A program made the translations under genes and the position numbers. Shown here piece by piece: positions 9,083 through 16,424 of a stretch of DNA of 19,562 nt; the first letter of the stretch is position 1; the number at the start of each line of letters is the position of its first letter. This DNA is from a bacterium (lineage in GTDB: Bacteria > DYJV01 > JALVYZ01), in NCBI GenBank assembly GCA_027037705.1, contig JALVYZ010000424.1, forward strand, positions 1 to 19,562. The letters run 5' to 3'. A model generated the notes under the pieces. That model did no database searches. It saw nothing but the letters and a program-made list of their open reading frames with translations, and was not told where the DNA came from.

Positions 9083-10677
9083 TGAAAAAAATATTTATAT
9101 TTAATTTTTTAAAATCAATTTATTCCATTTTCATTCTTCTACCTCCTATTCTTGTTTTTTTATTAATATTTCCTTCATCTCTATTTTCAATAAAATGTAA
9201 TCCATGCCATAAAAATATCACACCAATTGATAAAAACCATAATTTTAAATGTGGATACTGTCATATTAAAGATAATGAAAAACTAAAAATTAGAAATGAA
9301 AAATGTATAAATATCATAAAAAATCCATCTGATTTAAAATTTGCAAAATATAAATGTGGGAAATGTCATGAAGATGAAATTAAAAGAGTAAAAACATCGT
9401 TAATGAGTACAAATGTTGGAATTATAAATACTACAAGATTTTTGTGGGGAGAACAAAATTCACCAAAAGCTAAATATTCAACAGTAAAAGTAAAAAATTT
9501 AAAAAAAATTCCAGATAAAAAGTTAGTTGATGATTTTTTAAGAAAGGTCTGCTTACGCTGTCATATTAATACTGAAGGTTCAAAAAGATTTGGAGAAATA
9601 AGAAGTTCAGGTTGTGCAGCTTGTCATGTGATTTATAAAAATGACGGAACTCATGAACACAAATTTGCAAAAAAAATTCCGTCTTCTCAATGTCTTCACT
9701 GTCATAATTTTAATAGAGTTGGAATGGATTATGAAGGTTATTTTGAACATGACTATGCTTTAGCTTATCGCTCTCCTTTACCATTGAGGGAAAAAATCTA
9801 TGGAGAATATCAGCATAGATTGAGAGCAGATATTCATTTTTTAAAAGGAATGGAGTGTATAGATTGTCATTCAAAAGATGAAGTTATGGGTGATGGAAAT
9901 ATTTATTCATTTAAATATCAGGCTGTAAAAGTTAGGTGTATTAATTGCCATAAAAAAGTTCATAAAAATGATAATTTTTATAAAAAACATAAAAGACTTG
10001 AATGTTATAGCTGTCATTCATTGTGGGGGTTCCAAGATTATGGGATGCATGTTATAAGAGAAGATTATAAAGGGTATTTTAGATGGAAATTTTTAAAAGA
10101 TACAAATGTTCCAGATACTCAAAAGATTTTAAAGGAAGCAATTGATGGGTATGGAGATACTTCAAAACTTGTTGATGGCAAATCAGTGAAATTTAAAAAT
10201 GTTGAGCCAAAGATTACTGATTACATTGAGGAAAAGAAAAAATTAGGAGTTTGGTATATTTTATGGACTTTTAGAAGATGGGAAGACCCTGTGCTTGGTA
10301 TAAATCAAAGGGGGAAAATATCTCCTGTGAGACCAGATTATCAATTTTATGTTACATGGATTGATAAAGATATGAATGTTAAAATTGATAACAAAAGAAT
10401 GAAATTTAACTGGAATCCTTATGTCCCCCATACTACAATAAAACAGGGGAGAGATTGCTATTCTTGTCATTTTAATATAAAATCATTGGGACTTGGTTAT
10501 GGTATGATTTCAAAAGATGGTAAAATTTTAAATATGTTTGATATAAAAAAAAATAAATTTAAAATTGATTATCCTCTTGAAAAAATTATTAATTTAGATG
10601 GAAAAATTCTTCAAAATTTTATATATAAAAATTTTTTACAATTAACATTAAAAGTTATAAAAAAGCTTATAAAATGA
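9082..10677 (+). CDS. Decaheme c-type cytochrome with N-terminal membrane anchor or signal
   Basis: A 531-residue protein with ten CxxCH heme-attachment motifs, starting at residues 39, 57, 92, 157, 178, 204, 259, 286, 308 and 459. An N-terminal hydrophobic stretch (about 10-35) directs it across the inner membrane as a signal peptide or an uncleaved anchor; no convincing cleavage site is seen. Hemes should be attached in the periplasm by cytochrome c maturation proteins, which are not in the window. Nine motifs lie within residues 39-312. A heme-free, Trp/Tyr-rich stretch of about 146 residues follows (including LWTFRRWEDPVLG and RPDYQFYVTW), then the tenth motif and a heme-free tail of about 70 residues. 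I cannot place it in a named enzyme family. It could be an electron-transfer conduit or a reductase. It overlaps the upstream gene by 1 bp and the downstream transglycosylase gene by 4 bp. Confidence 0.9.
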   Translation: MKKIFIFNFLKSIYSIFILLPPILVFLLIFPSSLFSIKCNPCHKNITPIDKNHNFKCGYCHIKDNEKLKIRNEKCINIIKNPSDLKFAKYKCGKCHEDEIKRVKTSLMSTNVGIINTTRFLWGEQNSPKAKYSTVKVKNLKKIPDKKLVDDFLRKVCLRCHINTEGSKRFGEIRSSGCAACHVIYKNDGTHEHKFAKKIPSSQCLHCHNFNRVGMDYEGYFEHDYALAYRSPLPLREKIYGEYQHRLRADIHFLKGMECIDCHSKDEVMGDGNIYSFKYQAVKVRCINCHKKVHKNDNFYKKHKRLECYSCHSLWGFQDYGMHVIREDYKGYFRWKFLKDTNVPDTQKILKEAIDGYGDTSKLVDGKSVKFKNVEPKITDYIEEKKKLGVWYILWTFRRWEDPVLGINQRGKISPVRPDYQFYVTWIDKDMNVKIDNKRMKFNWNPYVPHTTIKQGRDCYSCHFNIKSLGLGYGMISKDGKILNMFDIKKNKFKIDYPLEKIINLDGKILQNFIYKNFLQLTLKVIKKLIK

Positions 10678-11462
10678 AAAAAATTATAATTTTTTTAATA
10701 ATTATTTTAATAACACATATATCAATTTTATATTCAAAAAAAGATGATTTTTATGCTAAATTTAAAATTACTCCAGTAATAGATGAAGTCGCTATTAACA
10801 ATATAAAATATGTTGAAATAAAAGCAAATTATGATAGATTTTTATCGCCAGAAATTGTAAAATTGGCGAATAATTGCTATAAAAAAAATTTAAAATGGTT
10901 AAAAAAAGCTCATAAAATTTATAAAGTAAATCCTAAAATTATTGTAGCAATTTTAACTGTGGAAAGTCTATGTGGCAATTATCATGAGAAATATAATATA
11001 GTTGGTGTATACAAGACATTGATAAAGCTTAATAAAGATAAAAAATATCAGAGAAAAATTTTTAAAATTGTAAAATTAAAATATCCTAAAACTTCAAAAA
11101 AATGGTTTAAAAAACGAATTTTAAAAAAATATAAATGGGCAAAAAAACAGTTAGTAGCATTAAAAAAGATTTATGAAAAATATAAAATTAATGTTTTTAA
11201 CATAAAAGGTTCTTGGGCTGGAGCTTTTGGATTGCCTCAATTTATTCCAACAACTTTTTTAAATTATGCAGTTGATGGGAATAAAGATGGAAAAATTAAT
11301 TTAGATTCATTTCCAGATGCAATATTTAGTATTGCAAATTATTTAAAAAAGAATGGCTGGAATGAAAACTTTTCAAATAAGAAAAAGTATAAAGTAATTT
11401 TAAGATATAACAATAGTAAATTATATGCAGAAACTATTTTAAAATTAGCAGGAAAAATTTAA
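10674..11462 (+). CDS. Lytic murein transglycosylase, MltB-like (GH103)
   Basis: A 262-residue exported protein with a hydrophobic signal sequence (about residues 4-20, followed by SKKDD). The catalytic glutamate is E97 in VAILTVESLCG. The GH103 signature GSWAGAFGLPQFIPTTFLNYAVDGN begins at residue 179 and is followed by SIANYLKKNGW (219-229). Such enzymes cleave the MurNAc-GlcNAc bond of peptidoglycan to 1,6-anhydro ends, for wall remodelling or for inserting envelope-spanning complexes. It is shorter than E. coli MltB (about 360 residues), and no lipobox cysteine is seen at the signal end, so it may be periplasmic and soluble or membrane-tethered. The start codon overlaps the cytochrome stop (ATGA), and its stop overlaps tmk by 1 bp. 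Confidence 0.88.
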   Translation: MKKIIIFLIIILITHISILYSKKDDFYAKFKITPVIDEVAINNIKYVEIKANYDRFLSPEIVKLANNCYKKNLKWLKKAHKIYKVNPKIIVAILTVESLCGNYHEKYNIVGVYKTLIKLNKDKKYQRKIFKIVKLKYPKTSKKWFKKRILKKYKWAKKQLVALKKIYEKYKINVFNIKGSWAGAFGLPQFIPTTFLNYAVDGNKDGKINLDSFPDAIFSIANYLKKNGWNENFSNKKKYKVILRYNNSKLYAETILKLAGKI

Positions 11463-12094
11463 TGTATATTGTATTTGAAGGCATAGAGGGTAGTGGAAAA
11501 AGTTTGCAAATAAAACTTTTAAAAGATTTTTTAGAATTAAATTGCATTGATTTTATAATTACAAAAGAACCAGGTTCTACAAAAATTGGGATGCAGATAA
11601 GAGAAATTTTATTATCATCAAAAAATAAAGAGATGTCTTATTTAACTGAACTTTTTTTATACAATGCAGATAGAGCTCAACATTTTGAGGAAGTTATTAT
11701 CCCAAATTATGGGAAAAAAGTTATTATATCAGATAGAAGTTTTTTCTCAACATTTGCATATCAGGGATATGGTAGAGGGATATCATTTAAATTACTTGAA
11801 AATTTAAATAAAATTTCTACAAATGGTATTTCTCCTGATTTGGTAATATTACTTGATTGTGAGCCTGAAATTGGCATAAAAAGAGCATTAATAAGAGAAG
11901 AGACATTAGAGAATGCTCGATTTGAGCTTGAAGATATTGAATTCCATAAAAGAGTGAGAGAGGGATATTTAAAATTAGCAGATGAAAAAAATTGGTTAAT
12001 TTGTAATGCTACTTTATCACCAGAAAAAATTAATAATCAAATAATTAATTATCTTAAAAATGATAGAAATTTTAAAAATTTTATTAAAAAATAA
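11462..12094 (+). CDS. tmk: Thymidylate kinase
   Basis: A 210-residue dTMP kinase that makes dTDP for DNA synthesis. It shows the P-loop GIEGSGKS (7-14), the dTMP-binding EPGS (36-39), the DR motif ISDRSFFSTFAYQGYGRG (89-106) and the arginine-containing LID region (RALIREETLENARFE, 141-155). The length is typical. The residue after GKS is Leu (GKSLQ), where most bacterial homologues have Thr; this is a small departure that does not alter the call. Its 3' end overlaps holB by 35 bp. The tmk-holB-ricT order that follows is a conserved gene neighbourhood in many bacteria. Confidence 0.95.
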   Translation: MYIVFEGIEGSGKSLQIKLLKDFLELNCIDFIITKEPGSTKIGMQIREILLSSKNKEMSYLTELFLYNADRAQHFEEVIIPNYGKKVIISDRSFFSTFAYQGYGRGISFKLLENLNKISTNGISPDLVILLDCEPEIGIKRALIREETLENARFELEDIEFHKRVREGYLKLADEKNWLICNATLSPEKINNQIINYLKNDRNFKNFIKK

Positions 12095-12800
12095 TAAGTT
12101 CCCACAATCTTCAATTTTTAATAGTGGAAATATAGAGGTCCCCTTTTTTGTTATTAAATACCTTTTTTGCGAAAATAAAGAAGTAAAACCTTGTAATGCC
12201 TGTCTATCTTGTAAAAAAGTAAATAAAAGAGTGCATCCTGATCTTTTTGTAGTTGATATTGAAGAAGGAGCAAAAAATATCAAAATCAATCAGATTAGAG
12301 AAGTAAAAAATTTTTGTTCTATGACAACTTCTGGAAGATGTAAAGCAGTATTTATAAATAACGCAGAGTTTATGTCAATTGAAGCTCAAAATTCTATTTT
12401 AAAGATACTTGAAGAACCTGGAGATAATAACTATTTTTTATTAAAAACAAAAAATAAATATAAACTTTTACCAACAATTTTATCTCGTTGTGTTCATTTT
12501 AATCTAAAGCCAGTCGATAATTTTTTTAAAAATGAAGAATTTTCTTTAAAAAATTTAAAAAAATTATCTTTTTTTGAGGTTTATGATAAATTAAATGAAT
12601 TAATAAAAGAAGTAAAAAATTTAGAAGATTTTTTAAAAATTTTAATATATTCAAATTATCCAGATGAAATTGATTTTTTATTTTTACTTTTAAATTTTGA
12701 ATCTTATATTAAATATAACATAAATAAAGATACTGTAATTGGAGTGATTTCATTCTGGATTAAAGGAGGAGAAAATTGTCAAATAAAATTTGCTATTTAA
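12060..12800 (+). CDS. holB: DNA polymerase III delta' subunit (clamp-loader)
   Basis: A 246-residue protein with the clamp-loader delta' layout: an N-terminal KNNKFPQSSIF segment, a zinc-binding cysteine set (C37, C45, C48, C51 in CNACLSC), the IKINQIREV segment, FINNAEFMSIEAQNSILKILEEP (starting at 98), and the SRC sensor motif LSRC (141-144). The P-loop position reads NSGNIEVPFF and has no GxxGxGK(T/S). It therefore should not bind ATP, as expected for delta' rather than gamma/tau. It is shorter than usual (about 300-330 residues), so the C-terminal collar domain appears reduced. It overlaps tmk by 35 bp and ricT by 25 bp. The start at 12060 keeps the conserved N-terminus. Confidence 0.87.
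   Translation: MIEILKILLKNNKFPQSSIFNSGNIEVPFFVIKYLFCENKEVKPCNACLSCKKVNKRVHPDLFVVDIEEGAKNIKINQIREVKNFCSMTTSGRCKAVFINNAEFMSIEAQNSILKILEEPGDNNYFLLKTKNKYKLLPTILSRCVHFNLKPVDNFFKNEEFSLKNLKKLSFFEVYDKLNELIKEVKNLEDFLKILIYSNYPDEIDFLFLLLNFESYIKYNINKDTVIGVISFWIKGGENCQIKFAI
12762..12770 (+). promoter_or_regulatory. Strong ribosome-binding site that sets the TTG start of ricT
   Basis: AAAGGAGGA lies five bases before the TTG at 12776, inside the end of holB. It is among the best Shine-Dalgarno matches in the window and supports this non-ATG start, which keeps the conserved N-terminus of RicT. Confidence 0.75.
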
Positions 12801-13507
12801 CTTTTTTAAGGGCTGGTTCGCCAAGACCATTTTTATGGAACAAAGAAGATGAGATTAAAGAAGGAGATTTAGTTGTAGCAGAAGGAGATAGAGGAGTAAA
12901 TTTAGCTAAGGTTATAAAAGTAGTTGAATCAGAAGTAGTGCATCCAGATTTATCTGAAAATATAAAAGAAATTATAAGAAAAGCAACAGATGATGATTTA
13001 AACAATTATAAAAAAAATATAGAGGATTCAAAAGAAGCATTTAAAGTATGTTTAAAAAAAATAAAAAAACATAATCTCCCAATGAAGCTTGTAAATGCAG
13101 AATTTATGTTAGATAGAGATAAAGTTGTATTCTATTTTACTGCAGATGGTAGAATAGATTTTAGAGAGTTAGTAAAAGATCTTGCAAGGCATTTTAAGAT
13201 TAGAATAGAGATGAGGCAGATTGGTGTCAGGGATGAGGCTAAAATGATAGGATGTATTGGAAATTGTGGTAGAGAAGCATGTTGTGCAACATTTTTATAT
13301 GATTTCCAGCCAATATCATTGAAAATTGCAAGAGATCAAAATGTAGTTTTGAATCCAGGCAAAATATCAGGGCCCTGTGGAAGGCTATTATGCTGTTTAA
13401 GTTATGAACATGAATTATATCTTGAGGAAGGTGAAAAAGCAGATAAAAAGGTATTTGTATATGAAGAAGAGTATAATGAAGAAGAATTAAAAAAATTAGA
13501 AGATTAA
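12776..13507 (+). CDS. ricT: PSP1/RicT family protein
   Basis: A 243-residue PSP1-domain protein. The diagnostic C-terminal region contains MIGCIGNCGREACCATFLYD (157-176) and GPCGRLLCCLSYEHELY (199-215), giving cysteines C160, C164, C169, C170, C201, C206 and C207. In Bacillus, RicT (YaaT) joins RicA and RicF in an iron-sulfur complex that affects RNase Y-dependent mRNA processing and Spo0A phosphorylation. Those partners are not visible here. Many non-sporulating bacteria carry the gene beside holB and tmk, as here. The TTG start is set by a strong upstream ribosome-binding site, and the gene overlaps holB by 25 bp. Family membership is firm; its function in this organism is inferred. Confidence 0.92.
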   Translation: MSNKICYLTFLRAGSPRPFLWNKEDEIKEGDLVVAEGDRGVNLAKVIKVVESEVVHPDLSENIKEIIRKATDDDLNNYKKNIEDSKEAFKVCLKKIKKHNLPMKLVNAEFMLDRDKVVFYFTADGRIDFRELVKDLARHFKIRIEMRQIGVRDEAKMIGCIGNCGREACCATFLYDFQPISLKIARDQNVVLNPGKISGPCGRLLCCLSYEHELYLEEGEKADKKVFVYEEEYNEEELKKLED

Positions 13508-13788
13508 TGGAAAAATTAAATAGCGTTATTGAAAATATTTTAATAGATTTAGGTTATGAAAATTTATATTATTCAGGGATTTTAAGAAAAAACTGGCAAG
13601 ATATTGTTGGAGAATTAATTGCTAAAGTTTCAACTCCAGATAGAATAGAAAGAGATATTCTTTTTATAAAATGTTCAAATCCAGCGTGGAAGCAGGAACT
13701 CCATTTCTTTAAAGAAGAAATCAAAAATAATGTAAATAAATTTTTTAATAAAGAAATAGTTAATGATATCAAAATATTTTTTGGATAA
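13507..13788 (+). CDS. DUF721 (DciA-like) protein
   Basis: A 93-residue basic protein matching the short DUF721 fold: an N-terminal helix (LNSVIENILIDLGYE), WQDIVGELIAKVSTPDRIE (about 30-48), a hydrophobic strand ILFIKCSNPAWKQELHF (about 51-67) and EIKNNVNKFF. The W-x-x-IVGE-x-IA and S/NPAW-x-x-EL patterns are the family signature. DciA proteins help load the replicative helicase DnaB in bacteria lacking DnaC/DnaI. Its place between ricT and priA, within a run of replication genes, supports a replication role, but small DUF721 proteins are less well studied. The start overlaps the ricT stop (TAATG), and priA follows after two bases. Confidence 0.78.
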   Translation: MEKLNSVIENILIDLGYENLYYSGILRKNWQDIVGELIAKVSTPDRIERDILFIKCSNPAWKQELHFFKEEIKNNVNKFFNKEIVNDIKIFFG

Positions 13789-13790
13789 AC

Positions 13791-15950
13791 ATGAAAAAAT
13801 TTGTAAAAGTAGTTTTAAATTTAAATATATTCTCAGAATTTGTATATGAAGTCCCCGATATTTTTAGTTTTTCTTTAAAATTTAAAAGAGTTTATGTTCC
13901 ATTTAAGAAAAAAATAAAAATTGGTTTTGTTGTAGATGAGTTTTTAGGTAAAAATGAGGATTTTAATTTTAATATTGAAAAGGTTATAGATGTAATAGAT
14001 TATTATAATTTAATTTCTGAAAAAGAATTAAAATTTTATAAATGGCTATCTGATTATTATATAACTCCCCTTGGACAGATTATTTTTAATGCGCTTCCTC
14101 CTGTGAATATTGAATCATTAAAATTAAAAATTAAAGATGAAAATTACTTAGGATTAAACGAGAATGAGCAAAAAATATTAAATTTATTAAGGGATGGCTA
14201 TTCGTTAAAAAAAATTCAAGCTGAAATTTCATATTTTTTTGTTTATTTAAAATCATTAATAGATAATGGTATAATTGAAATTAAGAAGAAGCAGTATAGA
14301 ATTTCAAAAAAAGATTATCTATCTGTACTTGCAGAAATATCCTATCAATATTTTAGACCTGAAAAATTAAATCAACATCAGGAAAAGGTATGGAATTCTT
14401 TAAAAGATAGGCTAAATAATTTTACGGTAAATTTATTATTTGGAATAACAGGTAGTGGGAAAACAGAAATTTATTTAAAGGCCATTAAAGAAGTTTTAAA
14501 TAAAAATAAACAAATTATATATCTTGTCCCGGAAATTGCTTTGACTCCAGGACTTTTAGAAGTTTTTTTTGAGAATTTTAAGGATAAAAAAATTGCAGTT
14601 ATTCATAGCAAAATTACATCAAATAAAAGAAATAAAATATTAACAGAGATTGCAAATAACAATATTGATATTGTAATAGGAGCGAGGTCTGCAATTTTTG
14701 CTCCTTTAAAAAAACTTGGTTTAATAATTGTTGATGAAGAGCATGAACAGAGTTATAAACAAGAGGATAAACCAAGATACAATGCAAGAGATAGTGCTAT
14801 TGTAAAAGCAAAAATTTATAATTGTCCAATAATTCTTGGAAGTGCAACTCCTTCATTAAAAAGCTGGTATAACGCTAAAAAAGGTAAATATTTTTATTAT
14901 GAAATTAAAAATAGAGTAAATAATAATCCTCTCCCTGAAGTAGAACTAATTGATTTAAAAGAAGAAAAAAATGATAAAATAATTTCAGAAAAGTTAAAAC
15001 AAGAGATATTAAATGAGATAAAAAAGAAAGGTCAAGTAATTTTATTTTTAAATAAAAAAGGTTATGCAAGTTTTCTTTTTTGTAGTTCTTGTGGATATGT
15101 TTTTAAGTGTAAAAATTGTGAAATTTCCCTAACTTACTATAAAAGTAAAAATTCTCTTTTCTGTCCATACTGCGAAAATAATTATAAAGTTGATTATGTA
15201 TGTCCAAAGTGTAATTCTCCTTATTTAAGAATGGCAGGAAAAGGTACAGAAAAGATAGAAGAAAAAATAATTCATGAGCTTGAAGGTGTAAAAGTTGCAA
15301 GGTTTGATTTGGAGTCTACTCAGAAAAAAGGAGAGCTTGAAAAAATATTAAAGGATTTCAATGAAGGAGAAATTGATATTATTGTTGGTACTCAAATGAT
15401 TGCTAAGGGACATGATTTTAAAAATGTTGGATTAGTTGGAGTTATTACAATTGATAATGTTTTAAACTTTCCAGATTATACTTCATCAGAGAGAGCTTTT
15501 CAATTACTTGTCCAGTGTTCAGGACGAGCTGGAAGAGGTAAAAATAAAGGAAAGGTGATTGTTCAAACTTATAATATAGAGAATTACATATTCCAATTTT
15601 TTAAAAATTATGATTTTGAAGGATTTTACGAAAAGGAACTTGAATTCAGAAAATTAGCCAAATATCCACCTTTTTATAATTTAGCACATATAATTTTAGA
15701 AGGAAATACTGAAAATAAAGTTCAGAAAAATATTAAAAAATTATTTGAAAAAATTAATCAAAGTGATATAATAAAAATAGGACCATCTAAAAGTCCAATT
15801 TTTAAAATCAGAAATAAATATAGATATTCAATATTGCTAAAATCAAAATCTAAAGCAAGATTAAATAGTTGTGTAAGAAATCTATTAAATGAAAAATTAG
15901 ATTCTGGTGTAGATTTTAAAATAGACATTGATCCTGAAAATATAGCTTGA
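13791..15950 (+). CDS. priA: Primosomal protein N' (PriA helicase)
   Basis: A 719-residue superfamily-2 DNA helicase that reloads the replisome at stalled forks. Residues 1-105 form the fork-binding 3'BD-like domain. Walker A is GITGSGKT (218-225), Walker B is IIVDEEHEQSYKQ (312-324) with DEEH, and motif III is LGSATPS (349-355). Eight cysteines (C431, C434, C440, C443, C458, C461, C471, C474) form the expected two zinc sites. Motifs V and VI appear as GTQMIAKGHDF (533-543) and QCSGRAGRG (575-583). The length is typical. It starts two bases after the DUF721 stop, with only a weak ribosome-binding site, so translation is probably coupled. It is the last gene of the 4989-15950 chain, and its stop codon overlaps the next promoter's -35 box. 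Confidence 0.96.
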   Translation: MKKFVKVVLNLNIFSEFVYEVPDIFSFSLKFKRVYVPFKKKIKIGFVVDEFLGKNEDFNFNIEKVIDVIDYYNLISEKELKFYKWLSDYYITPLGQIIFNALPPVNIESLKLKIKDENYLGLNENEQKILNLLRDGYSLKKIQAEISYFFVYLKSLIDNGIIEIKKKQYRISKKDYLSVLAEISYQYFRPEKLNQHQEKVWNSLKDRLNNFTVNLLFGITGSGKTEIYLKAIKEVLNKNKQIIYLVPEIALTPGLLEVFFENFKDKKIAVIHSKITSNKRNKILTEIANNNIDIVIGARSAIFAPLKKLGLIIVDEEHEQSYKQEDKPRYNARDSAIVKAKIYNCPIILGSATPSLKSWYNAKKGKYFYYEIKNRVNNNPLPEVELIDLKEEKNDKIISEKLKQEILNEIKKKGQVILFLNKKGYASFLFCSSCGYVFKCKNCEISLTYYKSKNSLFCPYCENNYKVDYVCPKCNSPYLRMAGKGTEKIEEKIIHELEGVKVARFDLESTQKKGELEKILKDFNEGEIDIIVGTQMIAKGHDFKNVGLVGVITIDNVLNFPDYTSSERAFQLLVQCSGRAGRGKNKGKVIVQTYNIENYIFQFFKNYDFEGFYEKELEFRKLAKYPPFYNLAHIILEGNTENKVQKNIKKLFEKINQSDIIKIGPSKSPIFKIRNKYRYSILLKSKSKARLNSCVRNLLNEKLDSGVDFKIDIDPENIA

Positions 15951-15976
15951 CAAATAATAATTATTATTTTAATAAT
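15947..15976 (+). promoter_or_regulatory. Promoter of the PerR/superoxide-reductase operon
   Basis: A perfect -35 TTGACA (15947-15952) overlaps the priA stop codon. After 18 bp comes AATAAT (15971-15976), which matches five of six bases of the -10 consensus; with 17-bp spacing the hexamer would be TAATAA. A start near 15983 leaves a short leader to the GTG at 16006, with the ribosome-binding sequence AAAGGGGGAG at 15993-16002. Confidence 0.65.
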
Positions 15977-15987
15977 AATTATTACTA
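15952..15987. promoter_or_regulatory. Two adjoining 18-bp palindromes, probable Fur/PerR operator
   Basis: The first, 15952-15969, is a perfect 18-bp palindrome (AAATAATAATTATTATTT) filling the promoter spacer. The second, 15970-15987, is palindromic except for one mismatched pair and covers the -10 and start region. Their centres are 18 bp apart. Both resemble the AT-rich ATAAT-ATTAT inverted repeats bound by Fur/PerR regulators, and the first gene downstream is such a regulator. Autorepression is the likely reading. Confidence 0.6.
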
Positions 15988-16005
15988 AAAACAAAGGGGG
16001 AGAAA

Positions 16006-16410
16006 GTGTCAATAGTTAGAATGACCAAACAAAGAGAGATAATTTTAGAAGAGCTTAGAAAATTAAAAACTCATCCAACAGCAAGTGATTTATATGACAT
16101 TGTGAGAAAGAGATTGCCAAAGATAAGTCTTGGTACTGTATACAGAAATCTTGAAATTTTGGCGGAAATGGGATTGATAAAAAAACTTGAAATTGCTGGT
16201 AAAGAAAAAAGGTGGGATGGAGACATTTCAAAACATTATCATTTTCGATGCGTTAAATGTGGGAAAGTAGAGGATATTTTTTTAAAAGATGAAGATTTAG
16301 AAAAATTAGATTCTTTTTTCAAAAATTACATCAATGATAATGTAAAATTTGAAGAGATGAATGTAGAAATTAGTGGTTTATGTAAAGATTGTAATACAAT
16401 TAATAATTAA
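16006..16410 (+). CDS. perR: Fur-family regulator, probably peroxide-sensing PerR
   Basis: A 134-residue protein with an N-terminal winged helix ([12 protein letters not shown], then [14 protein letters not shown] as the recognition helix) and a C-terminal dimerisation domain. Structural zinc cysteines are C82, C85, C126 and C129. The regulatory metal site of Bacillus PerR (H37, D85, H91, H93, D104) has counterparts at H23 (HPTASD), D71 (RWDG), H77 and H79 (HYHFRC) and D90 (KVEDI). Having Asp rather than Glu at the last position favours peroxide-sensing PerR over iron-sensing Fur. The GTG start is chosen because AAAGGGGGAG precedes it; an ATG at 16021 would remove five residues. It heads a superoxide/iron operon and probably represses it through the adjoining palindromes. 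Confidence 0.85.
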   Translation: MSIVRMTKQREIILEELRKLKTHPTASDLYDIVRKRLPKISLGTVYRNLEILAEMGLIKKLEIAGKEKRWDGDISKHYHFRCVKCGKVEDIFLKDEDLEKLDSFFKNYINDNVKFEEMNVEISGLCKDCNTINN

Positions 16411-16424
16411 AAGGAGGTTTTAAA

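Noticed and set aside
15952-15987. The AT palindromes as a terminator of priA
   Set aside because: They sit between a perfect -35 and a start of transcription, lack G+C pairs, and adjoin a Fur-family gene, so the operator reading fits better.
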